Assembly (NCBI GenBank): GCA_044348005.1
Contig: JBIKTR010000012.1
Span: 1 to 48,837 of the forward strand
Direction: 5' to 3'
Source: JAJTHC01 sp044348005
Lineage (GTDB): Bacteria > Cyanobacteriota > Vampirovibrionia > Vampirovibrionales > JAJTHC01
Length of the DNA: 48,837 nucleotides
Shown: piece by piece, positions 25,080 to 32,478 of the stretch
How the letters are laid out: each line of letters starts with the position of its first letter
Position numbering within the stretch: the first letter of the stretch is position 1
Notes under the pieces: generated by a model
Told to the model about the DNA's origin: nothing
What the model saw: only the letters and a program-made list of their open reading frames with translations
The model's database searches: none
Translations under genes and position numbers: made by a program

Positions 25080-26483
25080 CTAGATTGAACTAGACTCTAC
25101 CTTCGCAGTGGTACTTGAAGCAGGAGTACCATTCAGCGTGGCCAAATAGGTCGCTAGAGCATCGATCTCATCTTGATGACCCACCACAGGGGGCATATAA
25201 CCATGATACATCGTTTTGGCAACGCCTTTTTCATCAACGATGTGGTTGTCTTTCATCAAGGTGAGCAGGTTTTTAATGGCATCCTTGTCACGACTCGCCA
25301 GCATGACTTTCATGCTACGATATCCATTTCCCGTCGCTGTGTGACAAGACGTACACTGGTAACGGAACATCAATTTGCCTTTGCCTAATTCATCGTTGGC
25401 CTTGAGGGTGCTCAATTCGGCCCCCGCAAACTTGTGATGATTTAAAAAGCCTTCTTGATTGACTTTGTCCACTTCAAACTTACGCAAACCGTTAGAATAC
25501 ATGTAGTTGTAGACGACATAAGGTTTACGCATCATTTCACGAGACCATTCTTCCGTAAACATGAAGCCAAAGCCCGCGGCCAATAACATGACGGCAAAGG
25601 TCGTGTTAAACGCACGAGGATTTAAGTAAGGCCCTGCCAGAACCATACCAAACAAGCCAACGGCAAACACCATCGTCATAAAAATGGCTTTTGCCATAAT
25701 GGAAAAGTTACCGACACCAATCGTACTTAGACCGTTAATAATGACTTGTTGCGTCGGTTCAGGCAAGGTGAAGAGGTAAGCAATCACAAACAAAGGGCCG
25801 AGTATCACGGCGGGCAAAAGCCATTTGGCCGAATACTTGAGAAGGTAGGCTTTAACGTCGACATCCATCGTTTTTTCACGACTGAGGGTAAAGAAGGCAT
25901 AAATACCCGCCAACGCCATCATAATGAACATCCGCAAGCCTAAAGCAGGCCAGAAAGATGAGTTAAAGAAGGCATCGCCTATGTTACCTTTGGTGAAATC
26001 CCAACCGCCTGAATTCAGCATGAAGGTCAAAATACCGTTAATGGCAAACAAAGTAAAGTAAGAAATACCGATGTAAATCCACGCCAATTTTAGGTGAGTT
26101 TTACGATCTAACTTGTCCCACGTGTAATAGTAGGCCAAGAACGTTCCGAGTTCTAAGGCAAAGAAGATATATTCTACGGCCCAAAACAAGGAAAAGTTCT
26201 GCAAGAGGGTTTGAGTCCCGTTAGGGCTTGCTAAACCAATGGCCCACCAAATCCCGACACCCGACATCGCCCCTAGTACAGTGGTTAGAAGGAGAAAGAA
26301 CTTGGAATGCTTTTTTAGATAATCGTAAATACGATCATCTTGCTTCTTATAGGCCAACTGTTCCGTGAATGCCAAAAACGCACCCCCACCAATGGCAAAG
26401 TGTGAAATAAAGACGTGGAGCACGGCAATCAAGCCAATGACCCAACCACTACCGATGTTAGGAACTTCCCATACTGGAAACAT
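25080..26483 (-). CDS. CydA-like (bd-superfamily) subunit with C-terminal heme c domain
   Basis: A polytopic membrane protein related to subunit I of cytochrome bd oxidases. The N-terminal segment LHVFISHFAIGGGAFLAF (His23, His28) aligns with the heme-ligand helix of CydA, and residues 100-125, with acidic E104 and E111 and TWDKL, match the CydA helix containing two conserved glutamates. The helix corresponding to the second heme b ligand (SFWPALGLRMFIMMALAG) lacks His. After the last helix, residues about 365-450 form a class I cytochrome c domain: CTSCH (about 376-380) and a likely axial Met in GYMPPVVG (about 430). Cytochrome c-fused bd-like oxidases resemble the OR-C type described in the bd superfamily. 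It is the last gene of the operon, one base after cytochrome b. Confidence 0.75.
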   Translation of the reverse strand: MFPVWEVPNIGSGWVIGLIAVLHVFISHFAIGGGAFLAFTEQLAYKKQDDRIYDYLKKHSKFFLLLTTVLGAMSGVGIWWAIGLASPNGTQTLLQNFSLFWAVEYIFFALELGTFLAYYYTWDKLDRKTHLKLAWIYIGISYFTLFAINGILTFMLNSGGWDFTKGNIGDAFFNSSFWPALGLRMFIMMALAGIYAFFTLSREKTMDVDVKAYLLKYSAKWLLPAVILGPLFVIAYLFTLPEPTQQVIINGLSTIGVGNFSIMAKAIFMTMVFAVGLFGMVLAGPYLNPRAFNTTFAVMLLAAGFGFMFTEEWSREMMRKPYVVYNYMYSNGLRKFEVDKVNQEGFLNHHKFAGAELSTLKANDELGKGKLMFRYQCTSCHTATGNGYRSMKVMLASRDKDAIKNLLTLMKDNHIVDEKGVAKTMYHGYMPPVVGHQDEIDALATYLATLNGTPASSTTAKVESSSI

Positions 26484-26484
26484 A

Positions 26485-27582
26485 TTATAAGGACCCCCAT
26501 ATCGTTAAGATGAGCCATCCAATAAAAAAGATGACACCATACACGGTTGCAAACTTAGAAATAAACGGAAACTTACCTGTGCTATCAAGTATCGGCACAA
26601 CTGCCAAGGAACCAAAGACGGTTCCTATAAATACCATAGCCACATGAACCCCGTCAAAAAATAGGATTTTGGCAGGAAAGAGTTTCAAGGCTTGGAATTG
26701 AGACAAGAAATACCATTCAGGCTTAATGCCAATTGGTGCCATCGCTGCAGGATCAACCTGTGGCCCTAAGCCCCAAGGTTTCATGGTTACCACTAACATA
26801 AAGCCAACCAGAACGGCAAACCATACGAAGACATCTTTCTTAATAAAATCAGGGAAGAACTTTTCGTATTTGCGTTCTGCTTTCGGCAATTTTTGAATCG
26901 ATTCAGGCTCGCTGATGCCTTGTAATTGAATCAAGGTGGCGTGTAAACCAAATAAGCCCATCATGGCAAGAGGCAAAGCAATGACATGTAAACTAAAAAA
27001 GCGGTTCATGGTGACTTGGCCAATTTCTGAACCCCCACGGACAAATTCCGCTAAATACGGACCAATAATAGGCGATTCTCCAGCGACATCTACCCCCACT
27101 TTGGTGGCGAAATAGGCAATTTCATCCATGGGTAACATATAGCCTGTAAAACCAAAGACCATCGCAATGCCCACAAGCCCTAAGCCAGAAAGCCAAGTAA
27201 ACTCACGAGGCGCACGGTAGGCCTTCATAAAATAGGTACTAAACATGTGAATAAACAGCACTAAAATAAAGAGATTGGCTCCCCAGCTGTGCATTGAACG
27301 AATCAACCATCCAAAAGGCACTTGCATGTTAATGGCTTGAACAGACGCATAGGCCCCTTCAAACGTGGGAACATAATGAAACATGAGCAAGAAGCCTGTG
27401 GCGAACTGAATACCCATGAAAAGGGCGGCAATTCCGCCCATGTAATACCAAATCGAATGCTTGTGGACAGGGACTTCTTTATGTCCTGCAAACTCAACGG
27501 CTGCTTTGAGCGGAACCCGTTCGTCCAGCCAATCCACGACGGTTTGCACAAGGTTGAGATTTTTTAAGGTCGGAATAGACAC
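26485..27582 (-). CDS. Cytochrome b6/subunit IV fusion of a bc-type complex
   Basis: Quinol-oxidising, proton-translocating cytochrome b. Residues 1-215 correspond to cytochrome b6: heme ligand pairs are HSWGANLFILVLFIH (13 residues between) and HVIALPLAMMGLFGLH (14 between); the second spacing is the b6 type and not the mitochondrial one. Residues about 245-365 correspond to subunit IV with three more helices, including the quinol-site motif PEWYFLSQFQALKLFP. So b6 and subunit IV are fused in one chain. Start is GTG 27582 (ribosome site AAGGAG upstream). It lies between the Rieske gene and the CydA-like/heme c gene, with gaps of 34 bp and 1 bp. Confidence 0.92.
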   Translation of the reverse strand: MSIPTLKNLNLVQTVVDWLDERVPLKAAVEFAGHKEVPVHKHSIWYYMGGIAALFMGIQFATGFLLMFHYVPTFEGAYASVQAINMQVPFGWLIRSMHSWGANLFILVLFIHMFSTYFMKAYRAPREFTWLSGLGLVGIAMVFGFTGYMLPMDEIAYFATKVGVDVAGESPIIGPYLAEFVRGGSEIGQVTMNRFFSLHVIALPLAMMGLFGLHATLIQLQGISEPESIQKLPKAERKYEKFFPDFIKKDVFVWFAVLVGFMLVVTMKPWGLGPQVDPAAMAPIGIKPEWYFLSQFQALKLFPAKILFFDGVHVAMVFIGTVFGSLAVVPILDSTGKFPFISKFATVYGVIFFIGWLILTIWGSL

Positions 27583-27616
27583 GATGACGTGGACTCCTTA
27601 TCATAAATAATTGAAA

Positions 27617-28138
27617 CTAGGCGATTTTAATGGTAATGGTGCCGTCTGCGGCGACTTCGGCCACCAAGGGCTTCAGTGGAGCCGGAGGAGGCCCCGCAAT
27701 GTTTTTACCCGTATTCGGATCGTACGTTCCGCCGTGGCAAGCACAGTAAATGACATCTTTATCTTTTTGGTAGCCCACGGTACAACCCAAGTGGGAACAC
27801 TTGGCGTTAAAAACGGAAAGCTTACCGTTGGTGTCATGAATTAACAAGGCGGGGATGGAACCAAACATGAAGTTTTTAGATTCGCCCACGGGAAAGTCCT
27901 TGAGATTTTTTTCAAAGGTCATTTCCGTGACGGTAACGACTTCGCTTTTCTTCGGCCACAGGAAGCTTAGAATAGGTGTTGCTCCTACAAGTAAAGCCCA
28001 CAAGCCCCCACCCAAGGCAATAATTCCTCCAAAGAAGGCGCGCCTACTGAAACTCACTTCAGGAGAATCGAGTTCATAGCCACCGTGTGAATTGTTTTGT
28101 GCTTCATTTGTTTGGGATGCATCGTGTTCCGTTGTCAT
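27617..28138 (-). CDS. Rieske iron-sulfur protein
   Basis: [2Fe-2S] subunit of the bc-type complex; it takes an electron from quinol and passes it to a c-type heme. One N-terminal transmembrane segment (about residues 33-58, FFGGIIALGGGLWALLVGAT) is preceded by a Ser-Arg-Arg sequence that could act as a twin-arginine signal. The cluster ligands are in CSHLGCTVGY (about 106-115) and YCACHGGTYD (about 125-134), followed by the Pro loop GPPPAPL. The start ATG has AAGGAG eight bases upstream. It sits 22 bp after the first gene of the operon. Confidence 0.95.
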   Translation of the reverse strand: MTTEHDASQTNEAQNNSHGGYELDSPEVSFSRRAFFGGIIALGGGLWALLVGATPILSFLWPKKSEVVTVTEMTFEKNLKDFPVGESKNFMFGSIPALLIHDTNGKLSVFNAKCSHLGCTVGYQKDKDVIYCACHGGTYDPNTGKNIAGPPPAPLKPLVAEVAADGTITIKIA

Positions 28139-28160
28139 CGTGAACGCTCCTTACATTACA

Positions 28161-29270
28161 TTAAACAGTCTTATTGTAGGCATTGAAAACAGTTTTCGCA
28201 AGCCACACGAAGTAACCAATCATCAAGACCAAGAATACACCAAACACCATTAAAATAGGCCATTGAATCACCACAGGTTGTGCGTCAAACAGGGGTTGCA
28301 TGTATTGATCTGTATGGAAAAGGCGCAATAAATGGCGCAAAACAACCATTAACGTCACCACCAACACGCCTGAAGTCAAGCCGACTGTGTAGGACTTTTC
28401 GCATCCTTTTTTAACGGCAAGCCCCATGGCGATCAAGGAAATGACCTCTAGCCCCAAGGAAGTATTTAACAAGTGAGTGGTGGCTTTGGCGCTTTGAAAA
28501 CCTTGAGGAGTCGACCAGAAAAACCAAAACCCGATTAAGGTTTGAATAAGGGTCGTACTAATGTAGCCACTTGCCCCAAGCTTAATCAACCAAGTCCCAA
28601 AGGATTCATCACGCTTTTTCCAGTAAAGGCCAAAGCATCCGAGTGTTAAAGCACAGACGGCAAGGGCGGCCCCCACAAAATGAAGGTAACGAGGCACCAA
28701 AGTGGGCTCGGTCAAATTAAGGCTTGCTCCTGCGGGGCTGGCTTGATACAAGGGCAGAAACTTTTCAGGCGTTAGCATCAACGTCATGTTATTGGAAAAA
28801 ATAAAGGCAATGATTAAAAAGAGGACACTACTGGCAATCAACACCCAAGGAGCCTTCATCACATCCATTCGCTTCTTGCCGTAATTGTAGACATACAGTC
28901 CGTAATAGCCGATCGTCAACAAGAATAAAACAGCAATCCAAGGCAGCGCAATCACAATAGAAGAGGCATAAATTAAAGGACCGTAAAGCACTTGCAAGAA
29001 TAATAATGGCACGATCCCCTGAGTAATAGCGGCGGTGGTGAAGATAGGCAAGCTGGCCGCGAGTTGGCGTCCTGCTCGAGTGGTATGGGCATTTTCGTCT
29101 TTACCGCCCATTAAAAGTAAAATAGCTGAAACCAAACCACCTGTGAGTGCCACATTCATGGGCAGGGCGTGCAACAAAAAGCCTAGCACCAGTAACACTT
29201 GCAAAAAAGGAACTGGGGCAGGAAAAGGAATGGGCTGAAAGCTTCCGACTGAAAGTAAGGTAGTGTCCAT
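28161..29270 (-). CDS. CydA-like polytopic membrane protein, first gene of respiratory operon
   Basis: A 369-residue protein with about eight or nine hydrophobic segments. I place it with the bd-oxidase superfamily with moderate confidence: the segment FLLHALPMNVALTGGLVSA (His34) resembles the first heme-ligand helix of CydA-like proteins, and RYLHFVGAALAVCALTLG (His at about 196) resembles the helix that carries the second heme b ligand in CydA, which its operon partner at 25080 lacks. It has no heme c motif. It starts at ATG 29270, AGGA ten bases upstream, and opens the four-gene operon. It might be a second oxidase subunit or a quinone-interacting membrane anchor. Confidence 0.55.
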   Translation of the reverse strand: MDTTLLSVGSFQPIPFPAPVPFLQVLLVLGFLLHALPMNVALTGGLVSAILLLMGGKDENAHTTRAGRQLAASLPIFTTAAITQGIVPLLFLQVLYGPLIYASSIVIALPWIAVLFLLTIGYYGLYVYNYGKKRMDVMKAPWVLIASSVLFLIIAFIFSNNMTLMLTPEKFLPLYQASPAGASLNLTEPTLVPRYLHFVGAALAVCALTLGCFGLYWKKRDESFGTWLIKLGASGYISTTLIQTLIGFWFFWSTPQGFQSAKATTHLLNTSLGLEVISLIAMGLAVKKGCEKSYTVGLTSGVLVVTLMVVLRHLLRLFHTDQYMQPLFDAQPVVIQWPILMVFGVFLVLMIGYFVWLAKTVFNAYNKTV

Positions 29271-29392
29271 ATTTTGAGGGTCCTACAAGCTGAATGTCAA
29301 CCTAATAACAAAACTTATTTCATGCAATCTTTTAAAGAATCGTCAAAAGAATTTTTGAGAGTCTTTGATCAAGATCTTCTTCGTGTAATTTT

Positions 29393-29398
29393 AGTATA
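29393..29398 (-). promoter_or_regulatory. -10 element of the respiratory operon
   Basis: TATACT on the minus strand, about 125 bases upstream of the first operon gene; no good -35 box is visible. The surrounding stretch 29271-29480 is AT-rich and fits a promoter/leader. Confidence 0.35.
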
Positions 29399-29499
29399 CA
29401 TGAAAGATTTTTTTTGAACTAATAAATCTTCGAAAATCATCATTTTTACTCAAGCGTTGCAATTGTAACAAGTCTAGCACAAAATAGGGGGCTTTTTTC

Positions 29500-30126
29500 C
29501 TTAATGCTATTGTAAGGTGCAGAACAACACGCACCGAACCGCCAATAAGAATTAGGACGAGAAGGAACACGACAAGCGTTCATGAACGACCCTTTTCTTA
29601 TAAAATGACCCAACTTAATTTCGTATGACCAGTGGCAAGGATGTCACCCACATTCTTTCGCTCAACCCGAATAGGAAAAACCACCTTTTCAAGCGGTTTT
29701 ACATCGCTTAAGTGGCGGCACACTTAAATGAAAAGGCTTATTTGTCGACGTGCCAAGAACGCTCACACACGCTAAACCGTGGCCTTCGCTACCCTCACAT
29801 CCATTCCATGTGGCACGGGTTGCTTAACTGATATTCGCAGGAATGAACGCGTTTCAAGTGACCCTTCACCAGCATTGGCTAGGGGGGGGTATACGAGGGT
29901 GCTGTTTTACCCGCTTGAATTTTTGTCATTCACCACGTGATGGCAAAACGCCATGAAAAACAAATTCAAATGAAAGCCCAAAAATTATGTAACGTCTCTC
30001 TCTCTCTTCTAAACAAGGTTTTTTGATTTTGGTTGTTCTCTTGATTGTTTGTTTGATGTCCCTCACAACGTCCTACGTTTTGATGAGTTGGCTTTTTTAG
30101 AAAAGTACAACGAATGAACGTATACT
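29500..30126 (+). ncRNA. Gene-free stretch with nested hairpins; candidate structured RNA
   Basis: No ORF here looks like a gene, yet base pairing is dense. I see GGTGC/GCACC (29516-29535); CCTTTTCA (29684-29691) with TGAAAAGG (29729-29736), enclosing TTAAGTG/CACTTAA (29708-29714, 29721-29727); and TTGAATTT (29915-29922) with AAATTCAA (29962-29969), enclosing ATGGC/GCCAT (29940-29954). A textbook terminator follows at 30127. I looked for hallmarks of RNase P RNA, tmRNA and SRP RNA and found none. Strand is inferred from the terminator only, and boundaries are uncertain. It may hold one RNA or several unrelated elements. Confidence 0.3.
30023..30100 (+). CDS. Possible 25-residue hydrophobic peptide
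   Basis: A TTG-initiated short frame encodes LILVVLLIVCL followed by MSLTTSYVLMSWLF and a stop. AAGG lies only four bases before the TTG, which is short. Read from the preceding codons (KQGF), it resembles the hydrophobic N-terminus of a prepilin, so it could equally be a small membrane peptide, a decayed prepilin fragment or chance. The terminator at 30127 follows 26 bases later. Confidence 0.2.
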   Translation: MILVVLLIVCLMSLTTSYVLMSWLF

Positions 30127-30154
30127 CGCCGATGCCTCCATCGGCGTTTTTTTT
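30127..30154 (+). terminator. Intrinsic terminator
   Basis: CGCCGATG and CATCGGCG pair perfectly (8 bp, CCTC loop), followed by eight T residues. It must end a plus-strand transcript from the 29.5-30.1 kb stretch, because no other plus-strand gene lies between waaA and this point. Confidence 0.85.
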
Positions 30155-30177
30155 ATGGGATTTTACGTCGCTATTTT

Positions 30178-30258
30178 CGTCATTGCGAACGCATGTGAAG
30201 CAATCTGCCCACCACTTGCGGAGTCTCTACAGATTGCCTCGCTACGCTGGCAATGACG
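30178..30258. repeat. Palindromic intergenic repeat (GTCATTGC...GCAATGAC type)
   Basis: Outer arms CGTCATTGC (30178-30186) and GCAATGACG (30250-30258) and inner arms GAAGCAATCTG (30197-30207) and CAGATTGCCTC (30230-30240, one mismatch) form a long imperfect palindrome. Similar CGTCATTGCGA...GAAGCAATC palindromes are dispersed in many bacterial genomes. Only this copy is in the window. Confidence 0.75.
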
Positions 30259-30286
30259 GTGGGTTATAGAGTGATTAAACCCACAA

Positions 30287-30306
30287 TGTAACAGAATGTA
30301 ACAGAA
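30287..30306. repeat. Two tandem TGTAACAGAA units
   Basis: TGTAACAGAA occurs twice in direct succession (30287-30296 and 30297-30306), about 180 bp before the gene at 30484. The same core occurs in dyads upstream of two other genes, at 36978 and 42114, so it may be a regulator site. Confidence 0.45.
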
Positions 30307-30483
30307 TGGCAATTGGTGGCTTTAAGAATCCTTTATTAGGTTGTAAATAGAAGAACCTCAAAGATTTAATTCTATGACATCTTCAAACGTTTTAGCACAT
30401 AGGACAAATGTGAATTTTTAGACAGATTCATTTATTTAATTTCGAGAGATACAGAACCCAAGAGAAAAAGAGAGGCATAGAAT

Positions 30484-31161
30484 ATGACTATCGGTAATAT
30501 TAGTACTCCAGTAGGACCTGGAACATTAGATTTAGCAGGATTAAAAACGTTTGCCAAAAATTTTGTGAAGACAGACGGCTTAAGTACCGCGGACAAAATA
30601 AAATTTGGCACGGTTGATGCCAAAGGCTTAACGCGTGAACAAGTCATGATTAAAGGTGGCTTAACGGGTATTTCAGGATTAAACATTGATTTTAAGACCA
30701 AAGACGGTTTAGCCATTTGGAACAGTATTGCTGGAGCTGACGGCTTGATGTCTGCTCGTGAACATGCTCAAGCTTTATTGAGATTCGACACCACAGAAGA
30801 AGCAGGTGTTGATACGAGTAAATTCAATTTAACCAAAGCTGAAGCCACCGCAGGGTTTAAAAAACTCTTAACCGATGCCAAGGCAGACCCTAAAGGCATT
30901 GCGAAATCTTACCTCGCTTTAAACCAGGTGGGTGAAGATGTAGGGTTAGATACTGGCGATGCTTCTTTCAATGAAAACGCTTCTGAAGTAACCGCTGGCA
31001 CTAACATCGCAGGCGGAGACTTCTGGGGGTCTCTTGTTCCACCCGCTCCACCAGCTACGACAGCCCCAGCGGGTACCTTGGCCGCTATTTTAGAAAAAAT
31101 TACAGACCCCACTCAAAAAGCACTCATAAAGACACTTTTAGAAGCGTTAGGTATTAAGTAA
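30484..31161 (+). CDS. Unknown acidic protein (225 aa)
   Basis: Not recognised. It is soluble-looking, with no signal peptide, and rich in Ala, Lys, Asp, Thr and Gly. Residues 20-150 contain repeated short helical units with Asp/Gly-rich turns (KTDGLSTADK, KTKDGLAIWN, GADGLMSAREH) that resemble degenerate EF-hand-like or dockerin-like loops, but the calcium-ligand pattern is incomplete. A Pro/Ala linker (VPPAPPATTAPAG, about 185-200) separates a short C-terminal helical segment (ILEKITDPTQKALIKTLLEAL). The start ATG follows AGAGAGG. It is monocistronic, ends in a strong terminator and has a 5' region with tandem TGTAACAGAA units. Confidence 0.75.
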   Translation: MTIGNISTPVGPGTLDLAGLKTFAKNFVKTDGLSTADKIKFGTVDAKGLTREQVMIKGGLTGISGLNIDFKTKDGLAIWNSIAGADGLMSAREHAQALLRFDTTEEAGVDTSKFNLTKAEATAGFKKLLTDAKADPKGIAKSYLALNQVGEDVGLDTGDASFNENASEVTAGTNIAGGDFWGSLVPPAPPATTAPAGTLAAILEKITDPTQKALIKTLLEALGIK

Positions 31162-31178
31162 ACGTTACTCCACATTAT

Positions 31179-31210
31179 AAAAAGCGTCCGAAGCCATTCG
31201 GACGCTTTTT
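31179..31210 (+). terminator. Intrinsic terminator after the 225-aa protein
   Basis: AAAAAGCGTCCGAA and TTCGGACGCTTTTT pair perfectly over 14 bp around GCCA; the 3' arm supplies the U run. It lies 17 bases after the stop. Confidence 0.92.
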
Positions 31211-31324
31211 GCGTTGAATGGACTACTACAGCTAGAGGGTTTTTCTTGAAAGCGCCCCTCTAAATGAATGAAGGTCGTATACTAGGGGGAGTAATATACG
31301 CTTTATCCTTACGAGGTCTTCTCA

Positions 31325-32401
31325 ATGTCCTTTTTCCCCCTTGCCACGGCACTTGCTGAATTACCTGTAGTGTTTCAATGGTATTGGTTTGTCGTCACTT
31401 TCATCACAGGAGCTTCTGTGGGAAGCTTTCTTAATGTTGTGGCCCTTCGTCAATTGGCGGATGAAGAATTCGTTCAAACGCCGTCTCACTGCCCTAAATG
31501 CGGGTATGCCCTGAAATGGTTTGACAACATTCCCATCCTGAGCTGGTTGATTTTAGGCGGTAAATGCCGTAGTTGTAAAGCATCGATTCACTGGCAATAC
31601 CCTCTTGTGGAAGTGGTGACGGCTTTATTGTTTTTAGCGACAGGCTGGCATTTTGGCATTGATTGGATCGTCTTGCCTGTGGTGGCTTTTTTAGCAACCA
31701 TGGTGTTGTTAAGCATCACCGATTTTAAGGAACACGTCATTTTCACTTGGCACGCCTTATGGATTATTCCTGTGGGTTTGTTGGTGCATGCCCTAGGGGT
31801 GGGCAACGATTTGACGGCTTTAGCGTGGATCCCCAGCTGGACGATGGAAACGGCGACTTATTTTGGGCCTTCTTTTTGGTCGGCTCTTTTGGGTGTGGCA
31901 GGAATTTTTGGCGTCTTTGAAGGATTGATTTACCTGAGTCGCCTTTTGGTTGGACAAGATGGCTTTGGTCATGGGGACACCCTTATTTTGATGGCGATTG
32001 CCTCCTTCTTGGGCTGGGAAGGGGCTTTAGCGTCATTAGTACTTGGAGGTATTTTGACTGGGGTAATTAGCCTACCCATTATGTTTCTTCAATGGGCCAA
32101 AGAAAAAGCATGGGGCTTGGTCTGGAAGCTTGGCACGGCATTGCTTGCAACAACAGGTTTGTACGGCCTAAGTTACTTAGAACTTTCCCCCAAAAAGCAT
32201 ATGGTCATTTCACTTGCGGTGATGATAGGAACCAGCATTTTATTATTTAGCTTTTTGAAAGAAAAAAAGCAAGTGGGTGGCTTCACCAAAGTGCCGTTTG
32301 GGCCCGGTCTCATTGTTGCGGCGATTGTACTACTCTTTTTTGGACAAGACCTTTTGGACCCCGCTTTTCAAGTGATTCACGGATTTTTTGAGTCCCTGTA
32401 G
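31325..32401 (+). CDS. pilD: Type IV prepilin peptidase / N-methyltransferase
   Basis: Membrane aspartic protease that cleaves prepilin leader peptides after Gly and N-methylates the new N-terminus. Visible: the N-terminal SVGSFLNVVALR block (about residues 31-42), the zinc-binding CPKCG and KCRSCK pairs (about 57-82), the first catalytic Asp in SITDFKEHVI (about 137) and the second in the GxGD motif GFGHGDTLIL (about 219). About eight membrane segments. The 358-aa length is longer than usual because of extra C-terminal helices. Start ATG follows GAGG by eight bases. Likely substrates here are the proteins at 7532-10144 and 36184-36834. Confidence 0.92.
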   Translation: MSFFPLATALAELPVVFQWYWFVVTFITGASVGSFLNVVALRQLADEEFVQTPSHCPKCGYALKWFDNIPILSWLILGGKCRSCKASIHWQYPLVEVVTALLFLATGWHFGIDWIVLPVVAFLATMVLLSITDFKEHVIFTWHALWIIPVGLLVHALGVGNDLTALAWIPSWTMETATYFGPSFWSALLGVAGIFGVFEGLIYLSRLLVGQDGFGHGDTLILMAIASFLGWEGALASLVLGGILTGVISLPIMFLQWAKEKAWGLVWKLGTALLATTGLYGLSYLELSPKKHMVISLAVMIGTSILLFSFLKEKKQVGGFTKVPFGPGLIVAAIVLLFFGQDLLDPAFQVIHGFFESL

Positions 32402-32412
32402 CAATAGCACAA

Positions 32413-32440
32413 TTTCACTCCATCTCAAATATGTTATACT
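32413..32440 (+). promoter_or_regulatory. Promoter of acsA
   Basis: TTTCAC (32413-32418), 16 bp, then TATACT (32435-32440) preceded by TGT, giving an extended -10 element. Transcription would begin near 32447, which supports ATG 32479 as the acsA start and excludes the upstream ATG at 32431. Confidence 0.6.
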
Positions 32441-32478
32441 TTATAAAATACTCTTTATCATCTCGGGAGCCTTCTACA

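Noticed and set aside
29625..29711. 28-codon frame starting MTSGKD
   Set aside because: No ribosome binding site, and the sequence is better explained by the stem structures it overlaps.
29500..30126. RNase P RNA, tmRNA or SRP RNA
   Set aside because: None of their conserved sequences could be found on either strand, so I left it as an unassigned candidate.
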